Below are positions 54,341-63,789 of a stretch of DNA of 64,000 nucleotides, in pieces. Position numbers and translations under genes: made by a program. Under the pieces are notes generated by a model, which made no database searches, was not told the origin of the DNA, and was given only the letters and a program-made list of their open reading frames with translations. Source of the stretch: Tyto alba (lineage: Eukaryota; Chordata; Aves; Strigiformes; Tytonidae); assembly GCF_018691265.1 (NCBI RefSeq), contig NW_024881283.1, forward strand, positions 4,003,731 through 4,067,730, given 5' to 3'. Position 1 is the stretch's first letter; each line of letters starts with the position of its first letter.

Positions 54341-54380
54341 TTAATTTCTTTTTCTTTTTTTTTTCTTTTTTTTTTTTTTT
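54341..54380. repeat. T-rich low-complexity tract
   Basis: T runs broken by single C bases. It could be an old reversed A-tail of the neighbouring element or a free tract. Confidence 0.9.
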
Positions 54381-55400
54381 CCCTAATTTTTCATGAAATT
54401 AAATGCAGGTTTTGGGGGTTAGGCTTCTTTCTCTCCCACCTCAAACCTTCTCCCTTTCCAGCCTTTTTTCCACCCTAAGAAAAGATGAAGGGGGATGAAG
54501 TGATAGCAAACTCACAAGCTAATTTTTGTCCTCATTTTTTGGCGGAAAACTGTAATCACTCCATCTGGGAGGAGGAGAGGGGGGTAATATTCCACTGCTG
54601 GGTTGAAAACATTTCAGCTCTCTAACAAGTTGAGATGGAAAAATTTGGTCTCCTTGACTTTGATGCCTAGTAGGTGTCACTTAAATAACATGACAGACGG
54701 AAGCAGACTCCTCCTCCCTCAAATCCACCCACAGAGAGTGGTCCCCTGTGCCAAGCATCCCAGGAGGAACAAATCACGTTTGGCCAGCACAGCCCCGTGC
54801 CTGTTGTTGGGAACACGTGGACATGCAGGATTTGGAAAGGGACCCTTGGTCGTACATCGAGGGTCAACAACCTCACAGAACCACACATCTGCCACAACAG
54901 GTGTACCCAGTCGCTTCCCAGCCAGGCAGCAAAACCAGATGGGTCTAAACTTATTTGGGAGATTCTAGGGAAAATCCTCCAGTCTGATTTTGTAAGGATG
55001 AGTGAAGCTGCAAAGGCAGTCAGTGCAGGTTAGGGAGAGATGCCCAGCACCAGTCAGGATTGTCCCTGCACTGCAGAAGGGGGGATGCCACCAGTACCTG
55101 TGTCCAGCCCAGGATATGGGGCTCACCCTGTGCAGCCCCTCTGTGCTTGTCACCCCACACAGCCCCAGAGCGAGGGTGCTTTGGACCCAGCATCCCTGCA
55201 GGATCCTGCCCCCACCGTCCCTCAAGTTGGGCTGCACCAGGCTCTAGATTCATGCTGAAGGTGTGCTCAGTGCTGCTGCCCACACTGGTGCCACCCCTCC
55301 TCGCCTGCACCCGTCTCTGCAGTAGTGACCAAGCCCAAGCCAGGGGGTCAGCCCCGACGAGCGCAGCTCTGCTCTTTGTCGGTCCCCGTCACACCAAGGT
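54381..55400. other. Background with AT-rich start
   Basis: AT-leaning to about 54680, with GAAAACATTTCAGC and GGAAAAATTTGGTC recalling the AT-rich repeat family, then GC-rich. Domain-free frames. No gene. Confidence 0.45.
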
Positions 55401-55466
55401 CAGATGATCCGTGTGATTCATGTGGCATGACTCCGCATACGCCTGCTTCAGCATCATAAGATGTCA

Positions 55467-55480
55467 GTTGCCGTGGCAAC
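55467..55480. promoter_or_regulatory. RFX X-box (palindromic)
   Basis: The 14-mer GTTGCCGTGGCAAC has two perfect RFX half-sites, GTTGCC and GGCAAC, separated by two bases; the ideal palindrome is GTTGCCATGGCAAC. RFX winged-helix factors bind such X-boxes in control regions of cilium genes, MHC class II genes and many enhancers. CpG density rises just downstream (55540-55700, about 14 CpG in 240 bp by hand count), so a cryptic promoter is conceivable, but I see no exon. Confidence 0.7.
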
Positions 55481-57870
55481 GGGATACAACACATCCTGGC
55501 ATCGCTTGGGTGAGGTTTTTCCAAGCTGGCAGGGTGGGGAGGTCGTCCTCTCCCCTCCTTTCCGAGGAAGCTCGTCATCCGGGCAGGGAGACAGTGGGAG
55601 ATGCATTAACGAAAGCCTCCCGCCACCGATATCCGCCGCCCTCACCCTCCTGGAAAGGCCCTTTTCACCAAGGACTCACCCGCTGGCCGCATCCTGCCCG
55701 TCCCCAGCAGCTGCACTAATCCAGCCGAGGTCCCCTCCCCCTCCACCACTGCCAGCAAGAGCAGAGCTTGGCCCTGCCGATGGCATCTGCACGGCTTGTG
55801 CTGGGGGAATCTTTGTCCCATCTGAAACCCCGGGTGCACCCCTAGGAAACCGTGCCCAAAATGGGCCCACAGAGATGAACTATGGCTGGCGAAGAACATC
55901 TTCATGAGGCTGTGTCCCTTGCTGACCCTAGACCTTGGGGCTGGTGGGGATGGAGGGCCTGACATTCACTGAGACCTGAACCTGCCTCCTACGTGCCAGA
56001 GTCCCCATATGCTGGCTGATTCTGGGTTCCTCCTTGCTACTGTTGTTTCCCATGGAAAAAAAGCCTGGCTTTCATCCCAGTGCTGCCTGCGACTGATTTT
56101 GAAATCTCTGACCATTTCATGGGAAGGAATGGCCACCTTCACCCCAGCTGTGGCTACTGTGGATAGATGATCCCACAGGTGGAAGGTGTCACCTCCCAGC
56201 ATCTCCCCTGAGACTCGGGACAGGCTGTTTGAAGTCAGTGGAGTAGCACACATGCTGGGGTGGGAGCAGCTCTCCAGGAGCAGGCAGATGTGGAAAGACT
56301 CCGGGTTGCTCAGAACATGGCCAGGGGGAGAGACCCACCAAGGGCCTGGGCATGCTGCAGGTGCAGCTCCAACAGGGCTGGCTGCGATGTGGTGGTTGTG
56401 TATAGATCCAGTGGCAGAGAGTGGGTTTAAATCCTTTCAAAGTCTGAGCCTAAGTGATTTAAGATCTCAGAACATGCTGGCATTCCCTCTAACTCCTTTC
56501 CAATTTCCCTGGCTTATCATTTTTAATTTTGGGTCTGTAAAGCTGTGGAAAGCTTCTGGGTCAACCCTTCATTGGGTTAGTCCGAGGAGACCAGCATCCA
56601 TGCATCAGGCTGAGGACTTGGCCCTCACTCAGTAACACCAGAGGGCAAAGCTCTTTCATTATTCCCAGCCATGAAGGTGTGTTTTCCCCTCCAAAGGTCA
56701 CTCCAGGAGGAACCTGGCCCTCTGCCTGGCTCTGGAGTGGCGCATGCCTCAACAACTGTAGTGAGACAGGACAGGTGAGACATAGGCAGAGACCTCCAGC
56801 ACGGAAGGTCGTGTACCCATGCAATGTGGGGCACAGGGGACATGGAGCAGAGAGGGTCATCCCAAGGGAACAAGGGCCACAAGATCTGGAGAAAGCAAAA
56901 CACATAATTCCCTTTCCAAGAAGTGCATAAAACATGTAGGAAGTGATCTCCACACTGAACATAGCTTCCCCACCCCTTGAGGCACACGACAAGAGCAGAG
57001 AGAAGGTAGGACAAGAGGGCAGTGACTGGAGTTTGGATGAACTGCAGAGCTGGGTTGTCACTGCCTGAATGTGCAGAGAGCCTGCTGCCATTGCTGCCCC
57101 CATGGCTGGCAGATGCCTGCATGACCGTGTCTGTCTGTGGGGTTGGAATGCCCAACCAATTGGCACGAAGGTCTCTCCAAACACTCCCTGCCCACATCGC
57201 CTCCAACAGGGAAGAGACATAAGCCCCAAGAAGACGATGCCCCACAGCATCTTCCAGGACAAGCTGGGGCTGCCTGGTGCTGTCAGAGCAGGAGGAAAAC
57301 AGCAATCAGTTCCTTTGCTTCTCCCGTCCCTTCCATTTCTTGTCCCAAAGGGGAGAGTGGCAAAGTGGGGAGATGTTCATGCCCGTCCCTGCCAAGTGCT
57401 CTGCTTCTGGGGAAGGGGCTCTGCAGCAGGCAGCTGCCTAACACAGCTGTGTGCCACTCAGCACAGTGGGGACAGCTCTGCCAGCACCCGATGGAGACAA
57501 AAGTTGGGGGTGCTTTGTGTCTGCTGCACAGGCAGCCCCCAGCCCAGGCAGGGCAAAGCACTCCTGTGGGGAGGGGACTTTGGACAGGAGTGACGAGCCA
57601 CCGAGGACCATGCCACTCTGGAGTGCCTGAGCACCACAAAGAGATGCTGTCTCCTATCTTCCTTTCTCCAAAACCACTCCACACACTTCCTACCTCAGAA
57701 AAAATAATTTCCTCAGTCTCCATGCCTCCTCCAAGGCAGAGGAAGGTTGGGCAGGTCTGGGGAACCTGGCAGATAATGCTGACCCAGGCGGAGGCTGGGG
57801 CGTCAGCTCTGGCAGCAATCACCATGTTCCTGCCACGTCGCTGGCCTCCTGGGAGCGGAGGTTAGTGGGC
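55481..57870. other. Background, no gene seen
   Basis: GC-rich with CpG-richer start. GAAGTCAGTGGAGTAGCAC at 56231-56249 recalls the sauropsid repeat phrase 'GAAGTCAATGGAGT'. Long open frames on both strands (for example 56561-57262 minus and 57137-57865 plus) overlap one another and have no domain. Confidence 0.45.
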
Positions 57871-57875
57871 AATGT

Positions 57876-57885
57876 CTATTTATAG
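57876..57885. promoter_or_regulatory. MEF2-type site
   Basis: CTATTTATAG is a perfect match to the MEF2 consensus CTA(A/T)4TAG. It is isolated in moderately GC-rich DNA with no other muscle-type motif noted nearby, so its use is uncertain. Confidence 0.4.
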
Positions 57886-59860
57886 ATCCCTCAGAGCAGA
57901 GCAATCATTTCCCTGGAGCCAAGAGCAACAGAAAATGCCAAACATATCAAGGATGAGCATCTGCTCCTGCAGCCCTTTCACTGAGCACTGTTAGCACCCA
58001 GGCTGGCTGGGTTCATGGGTCCCGTTGTAGCACCTTTCTCTCGGGGTGCTGGGAACCATGCCAGCCTGGGAGAGTCAGATGGGATGATGTGGGGAGCCAG
58101 GCAGATGGGCGTGCTGGGCATCTGGCCTCAGACGAGGGCTTGTCTCCATGGGCTCTGTGACTGCACTGCCCTGCTTCAAACACTTTATCACTTGGGAATG
58201 TTCCCCTGCCTCTTTCCACGGTGTATGGCTGGCCCCTCAGCACCCCACACTGAGCAGAGATGTGGCAAGGACCTGAGCATGTCGCAGTCTACCAGGAACC
58301 AGCTGTGACCATCAGAGGTGTCAACAGCAGGACTCAGCAGTGATGCCTGGCTCCCAGGGCTCCTGCTGCGCTGCTGCTCTGGGACTTGGCAAAGATGGCC
58401 CAGAGAGCACAGCCCGGATGATGGCTCTGGACTGCTGAGGGTGCAGGTGCTGCTCCGTGTTAACCTCCAGAGCTTCATCCCCACGCACGAGTGGCATGGA
58501 GGCTGCTCACCCTGGTTTGGGAGAGGCAGAAGGACGAGCTCGGCTGTGGTTGTGAGCACCTAAGGGGTGTGTGCGGCTCCCCCCGCCAGCTCTGCTGGAA
58601 GGGACCTTGCTGGTAGGCATGGGTGAGGACTTGCCACCTCCCTTCTGGCTGTTTATGTGCTGCAGCCAGTGTGTGGGCACCATGACCACTCATGCCAGCT
58701 CCCGCAGCCGGCGAGGGAGAGTGGCTCCTCTCTCGTGTGTGCCTGACAGTCCCCAGGCAGCACCACGTGGTGATGGCCTGAGCCGGCTGCTGGGGCTGAG
58801 ATACCTCTGACTGGTCCTGCTGGGGCACCTGAGCCAAACCAGTGTAGGGTGTGCTGGGGCCAGACACGTGTGGTTCAGACAAGATCCTGAGTGCTGGTGA
58901 GAAGTATGAATGCTCTGGAAGGTGGGTACGTGGGGAATGCTGTATCAGGCATATACTGTGGAGCCACGGGCATCAGCCCATCCACACCTCTCCATCTAGG
59001 GCATGCCTCTCCTCTCCTGCTCATCTCCAGACACATCCAGCATTTCCAGCAACTTCCTCCCAGGAGGGTTGCTGCCAAATGAAACTCTCCTTGTCCTCAG
59101 ATTTTGTCTTTCTCTTTGGGGAGCCTGACCTGTAGAACACAGCTCGTAGTCTCATCTACCTGTTTCACTGTGCCCAGAAGATGCTGTTGGTTTCCCAAAT
59201 GGGAGGGATGCTCTCACCTGCAGTGGGGATGGGGGAGAGGATGGAAAGGGTGCATCTCCTCCTGGAAAAATGCCCACACAAGGACAAACTACAAGATCCC
59301 TGCTGCAATTGCTCTGCAAGCTGGGAAAGGTGTGAGCTGTAGGGAGATGGTCCCTGCCAGGCTGTCCAAAGGGCGTTCATCTCTGTCAGTGGCAGGTTCC
59401 CAGCACAGGGCTTGTTGTGGGCCTGGTGACTCCATGGGATGTAAGCAGCCCCCCGCTGAACCCCAAGGACTGGCTCTGCTGGGAGGACGGTCATGGAGGG
59501 CTCATTACAGCAGAAAAGCAGATGCCTTTGGTGCAGGTTGGTGACTGGCGGGTTACAGCGCTGTGGGGAAGATGGGTCTGGGCAGAGGCGATGCCTGAGG
59601 CGTGTGGGCAGTGGGGCAGGGACCACGCGGGGCTGGTCCCACACCACTGCCAGCCTCCCATTGCGAGCGGCAGGGCCAGGCGCAGGTGGGCTGGGTGGGA
59701 ATGCCCAGGCCCCCCCCCCGCCCACCCAGTGCTTTCCCGTGGGGCGGCTCTCACCCGCACCGAGCAGCATGGCTGGCAGTGGCACCGCGGCCTCGAGAGG
59801 GAAGCAGCAGAGATTGAGAGCAGAGCCCTTGGCTGCTGCCACTTCACGGCACCGTCTCCG
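57886..59860. other. Background, no gene seen
   Basis: GC-rich, domain-free frames. A C9-10 run lies near 59710. CpG content rises towards 59550-59870. Confidence 0.5.
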
Positions 59861-59869
59861 TGATATGGC

Positions 59870-59883
59870 GTTGCCTTGACAAC
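59870..59883. promoter_or_regulatory. RFX X-box-like site
   Basis: GTTGCCTTGACAAC keeps one perfect half-site (GTTGCC) and a second with one change (GACAAC for GGCAAC), at the canonical 2-bp spacing. It lies at the GC-to-AT border, 50 bp before the A25 tract and 4.4 kb from the stronger X-box at 55467. Confidence 0.5.
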
Positions 59884-59933
59884 TGCAAAGGGTCTTTTAC
59901 TGCCTGTCGGCTGCTGAGACAGAAAAGGGGGGG

Positions 59934-59958
59934 AAAAAAAAAAAAAAAAAAAAAAAAA
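59934..59958. repeat. Poly-A, 25 A
   Basis: Uninterrupted run after GAAAAGGGGGGG, followed by GGAGAGGGGG. No SINE or processed gene recognisable upstream. Confidence 0.95.
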
Positions 59959-59959
59959 G

Positions 59960-61055
59960 GAGAGGGGGAAAGAGCATTAACTCCCAATTCCTCAAAGTGG
60001 TTTGCACCATGCGAGAGGGGTCCAGCATGTAGGCAAGGCTTTGCCAGGGCAGTCCCCAGCCCCAACTGGCTGTGGGCATGGACTGGCCCCGACAGGGAGC
60101 TGGGTGGCTGCTCATGGTCCAGTACCAGTGAATAATCCCCAGCTATGAGTGAGCTCCTGTTTGTCCCCCTCCCTGTGCCTCCCTGTGACCTTGGCATCAA
60201 TCAGGAGCTTTGGCCACCTCGTGCAGCCTTGGACTAGCGCCTGAGATCAGCTGGGCTTGTCAGCTTGATCAATCAGTCTGCCCTGCAACTAGGGCTTTGT
60301 GTTGTCTGCCTCCATCAACACCAGGCATGTTTGCCTTGCTCACGGCTTTTCCCAGACCCAGGAACAGTCCTGTCTCACCTCTCTGCAACCAGCCCCACCG
60401 CTTCCCCATCCACAGGTGCTGGGATGGGGCTGCCCCACAGCACTGGCTCCATGTCCAGGATCCCATGGCAGAGCAGGGGGAGCAAATTTGGTTCAGCTGG
60501 GTCAAAAAGGTGACACTAGGAATGGACACATCTGAGGGTCCTTCCTTATGCATGTATCATGGGTGCTGCAACCCATTCTTGATGCATGTGGTTCTCAGTC
60601 CTGCAGGCACGGATGGCACTGCCCATGACAACTTTCTTGGTCTGAAGCCAGAGCCAGAGCCTCAGATCTGTCCTAAAAGAAACACAAACTTGCTGCCTGG
60701 AATTGCTCCTAAGCTCACAGTCACTGTGTGAGGAGCTTGGCAAACCCTGTGGTCACTTCTGAGTACTCAGACATGGAGGGGTTGGACAGAGTCAAATAAT
60801 TGCATGCAGAAGGTGATGTAAGGTGTGATCACCTTGCTTGATTTCAGGGATCTCAGCTGGAATTAGATGTCCCGTGCTGGAAAGTCAACAGCAATAAATA
60901 GTTGCCAGTGGAACAGACTCATTTGACCTACTTTGGACAGCCCTGGGCTAAAGGGCACCCCACCAGCCATTCCTCCATGGACTATCTCGACAAGGAGTGC
61001 TGCTGCAAACCACTGAATGCAGTCAGAGGAACCCAGCCCTGCTGACCTGCCTCAG
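59960..61055. other. Background, no gene seen
   Basis: GC-rich at first; 60780-60910 is mildly AT-rich (CAAATAATTGCATGC, GGAATTAGATG, GCAATAAATAG) and might hold a small regulatory element. No gene. Confidence 0.45.
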
Positions 61056-61057
61056 GC

Positions 61058-61132
61058 TGTGGAGGATGTCAGAGGGAGGATTTAGACTCAAACCAGGAGT
61101 CTTGGACAGCCAGCCCTTGTTCTGCCATCACC
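61058..61132 (-). mobile_element. MIR-like SINE fragment, antisense
   Basis: GGATTTAGACTCAAACC, AGGAGTCTTGGACAGCCAGCC (read in two parts) and CTTGTTCTGCCATCAC parallel the reverse complement of the MIR 5' region: GGATTCGAACCC, AGGAGTCCTGACTCCCAG and TGCTCTAACCAC. Collinear over about 60 bp. Confidence 0.5.
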
Positions 61133-61860
61133 CTTGGCTTCCAGGGCTGAGTGAGCACGCAGTGCCGTGGCGTTGCGTGGTGCATGAGCAGAGTATCCTG
61201 CTCTGGAGTCCATCTGCATCTCCCCAGCTGCCCTGCTCCATCCCTTCCCTGATGCACGTGGGCACAAGCACTACTCACTGCACCCACAAGCCTGGTGGCA
61301 TCAGGTCACATGTGGGGATGAGGTATGTTGTGAGTCCAGTCATGTAACGTGGGATGAGCCAACATGGACAGGCGTCCTTCGACATCCCGACCCAGCTGCA
61401 TAGCCTGGATGGGCTGGGGACTCCCGGGCTGTAGTACAGCAACATGTGATATTACTGACCCTTTCACAGCATTGGGGAGGGCTGTTTCAGCCCAGAGCAG
61501 TGGAGCAGACCCACTCGTGTCTTAATATCTTTCCCCGAAGAAAGTTCTTGTAAGCAAACAGGTTTTCCAGAAAGATTTCCGTGCCTTAACAGCCTGGGAG
61601 CAAGGACAATTCTGAAATTGTCATCCTGAGCAAAGAAGATTCTCTGCTTTCCAGAGTCATTGGACAGAAAACATGCACTAAACTGGGACTCAAAGGCAGA
61701 TTCATATGGGCCTGGCTGAACCCTGTGATTTCCAGGCCAGGTTGCATCCTCCAAGCCCTGACCACATCTGGAATGTGCTAAAATCCAGCTGTGAGCTACA
61801 GGGCATGCTGGGTAATGAATGTAACGGAGCCCTATCCTGCCTTGCCCCACAGAGTCCTCA
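61133..61860. other. Background, no gene seen
   Basis: Mixed DNA without recognised features; domain-free frames. Confidence 0.5.
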
Positions 61861-61864
61861 GCAA

Positions 61865-61892
61865 CCCCCCCCCCCCCCCCCCCCCCCCCCCC
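61865..61892. repeat. C28 homopolymer
   Basis: Twenty-eight uninterrupted C between AGTCCTCAGCAA and GAGCTCCTG. Exceptionally long for a C/G run. The exact length is doubtful in any assembly, and the G-rich strand should form strong secondary structure. Confidence 0.95.
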
Positions 61893-62079
61893 GAGCTCCT
61901 GCAGACCCCCTGGGTTCAGAAAGGCTCTTTGAGTCCTGGACATTGCATATCAGGGGGCTCTGGTGTGGCAGTGTTAAAACCATGCTGTAGAGTGACAAAG
62001 TACCAAGATTTCTGGTGGCTCCCGTGGGTGCTGGCAGCTCTCCAGCTGTTTGGCCACCTGTGGCAGCTGCTGCTTTCTT

Positions 62080-62560
62080 CAGATGCTGCTGCTATTGCTT
62101 TTAAATTGATGATGCAATTGGGCCTTATTTAAAGCAACAGCTCTTTCCCTTCCAATTCTGCTCCGTGATGGATATTGGCTCTACTTCTCTCCCTCTCTTT
62201 CTCTACCTCTTCATCCGGACTCTGAAATGCCCAGGGATGCATGTGGAATGACTTTCTACCCATTGTCAAGCACTTACAGTATCCCATAAATAATCTAATA
62301 CTTGTTTGGTCTAAATGTAATTAAGATCCTTACTCCATGCTTGGCGACACTGACCGGCCATAGCGCCAGTGATTTATTGTGTTGTATTGTTTAGGGCTTT
62401 AATTGCATGCTGTAGTTTGGCACTCCACTGACAGCTTCTCCCAGGAATGATATGTTTACGCTGCAGAGGAGTTTGGGGTGATAACTGTATAAAGCAGTTT
62501 AATAACGAAGAACACACTTCTAATACAGAAACCTGTTGAAGGTGTTGCTTTAGAAGGCTT
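62080..62560. promoter_or_regulatory. Strong CNE candidate (core of terminal cluster)
   Basis: Nearly 500 bp of AT-rich unique DNA: TTTTAAATTGATGATGC, CCCATAAATAATCTAATAC, GTAATTAAGATCC, GCCAGTGATTTATTGTG, GGGCTTTAATTGCATGC, GATATGTTTACGCTGC and CAGTTTAATAACG. CpGs are kept in CTTGGCGACACTGACCGG and CATAGCGCCAG, which also form a TGGCG/CGCCA inverted pair. ATGTTTAC is a forkhead-type word. It is the largest and cleanest island in the window. Confidence 0.5.
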
Positions 62561-62599
62561 ATTCTGAGAGCAGGGTAGGAAGTTCCCCAGAGAAAATCA

Positions 62600-62870
62600 G
62601 CTCCTTTTCATGTACAGAATATTTGCAAGCTGCTTGCGATTGTAGTGATTGTTACAGAAAATTATGTGAGAGTTATATTTTCCTTCAAATAATTTAACTC
62701 TGTGGATCCTGTGGGTATTTAGTGCGGGCTCTTTGAGCTGTGTTGGCCACATGGTAATCAGTCATGTTAAATCACATGGTTCTGCTGCCAGGGTTGGATT
62801 GGAGAATGCACTGGTACTTACTGTGAATATTCATGAAGGCGAATTAGAAATTCAGTCCTCCTGGGCATGT
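62600..62870. promoter_or_regulatory. Strong CNE candidate
   Basis: CTTGCGATTGTAGTGATTG, GAAAATTATGTGAGAG, CAAATAATTTAACTC, GTAATCAGTCATGTTAAATC, GTGAATATTCATGAAGGCG and CGAATTAGAAATTC. Only 40 bp from the previous candidate; the two may be one element. GGCGAATTAG retains CpGs in AT-rich context. No simple repeats. Confidence 0.5.
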
Positions 62871-63070
62871 GTGTATGCAACTTTGGTATTGCTTTTGTGC
62901 CAGGAAACCAGTGTGGCACAAATGTTCAGGAGGTGTGCACAGAAACCCACCCAAGGTGGAGCCCCAACACCTGCAGTTTTCTACTCGCTGCAATGATGCC
63001 GTGCAGTCTCTGGCCAGCTCTCCGCCTGCTGAGGCTCCTTGCTCTTTGCTCAGAGCTGTAGCATCAATGC
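62871..63070. other. Spacer, no gene seen
   Basis: Mixed unique sequence between two AT-leaning blocks. Confidence 0.4.
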
Positions 63071-63074
63071 ACAT

Positions 63075-63265
63075 GCCTCCCCACATTGCCATCCACATGC
63101 AGGCAATTCAATTTGCCCGTTTTCAGCAGCACAAGGTATTACAGAGCTCAGCTGGGGAAAGCCTGGGGTGTCCTCAGCCTTGCAGCTTTCCTCCACCCTC
63201 TCTTACATCCTCAGTGCCTCCTCCCATTAACATTGCTCTCTGTTATCAACACACACTGCTTCCAA
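63075..63265. promoter_or_regulatory. Weak CNE candidate
   Basis: GGCAATTCAATTTGCCCG, an imperfect GGCAA/TTGCC inverted word, then CATTAACATTGCTC and TTCCAAATTAGGGC. Divided by GC-richer pyrimidine sequence. Confidence 0.3.
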
Positions 63266-63760
63266 ATTAGGGCAGATGCTGTCCTGCCTCTCTGCTGGGC
63301 TGTTCTCATCTCTGCGTGGCACTGCTTCCATGGGGCTGGTGAAAAGCAAACCAGCTTCTCCCAGTCTTTCCAGATAAGCAGGATTAAAACCCTTGCTTAT
63401 TCCTTCTCCACCTGAGCAAGGGCAGGAGGGACAGAAGGGGGGGTCCTTATCTTTTTCTTATCTCCGGTGCAGCTGCTTGTCTATGGTTGTGGAGGAGAGA
63501 TGCCCCCAGACCCTGTTCACGGAGACACGTGTCTCTTCTAGTGCCTGACAATGACCTTCCCTTGTATTAACAGGGGCCTCGTTCCTAACACTGTTTTCTT
63601 TTTAACTGTTGCTGAGGCCTCTAGGGAAAACCTTCAGATACCTGATTGCAACAGATATCAAGGGAAAAACACAGCATCCCTGATCTCTTTTCCTCACATA
63701 TATGCAAACAGATATGCTTTAAACCATCTGAAAACCAAAACACATACTGCTCTTGCAGCA
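63266..63760. other. Unique sequence before splice-like junction
   Basis: Mixed composition; 63540-63760 is AT-leaning. No recognised exon or repeat. Confidence 0.4.
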
Positions 63761-63764
63761 ATGC

Positions 63765-63789
63765 CCCCTTCTCTCTCTTACAGGTAAAT
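63765..63789 (+). other. Juxtaposed 3'/5' splice-site motif
   Basis: A pyrimidine tract CCCCCTTCTCTCTCTTACAG ends at 63783 and GTAAAT follows directly at 63784-63789. Zero-length acceptor-donor junctions of this form, Y-rich AG then GTRA, are the signature of recursive splice sites in long introns. The alternative is an ordinary 3' splice site whose exon begins GTAAATATCC. It is the best splice-like motif noticed in the window. Confidence 0.4.

Noticed and set aside
56561..57305. Two overlapping minus-strand frames of over 220 codons
   Set aside because: Both frames are Cys/Trp/Leu-rich with no motif; two different frames of equal length over the same DNA argue for chance openness.
57457..57480. 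REST/NRSF-like halves TCAGCAC and GGACAGCTC
   Set aside because: The gap between the halves is two bases longer than the canonical site and does not fit the known wider spacings.
57137..57865. Plus-strand open frame of 242 codons
   Set aside because: Long frames overlap it on both strands, composition is Pro/Ser/Gly-rich and no domain is seen.
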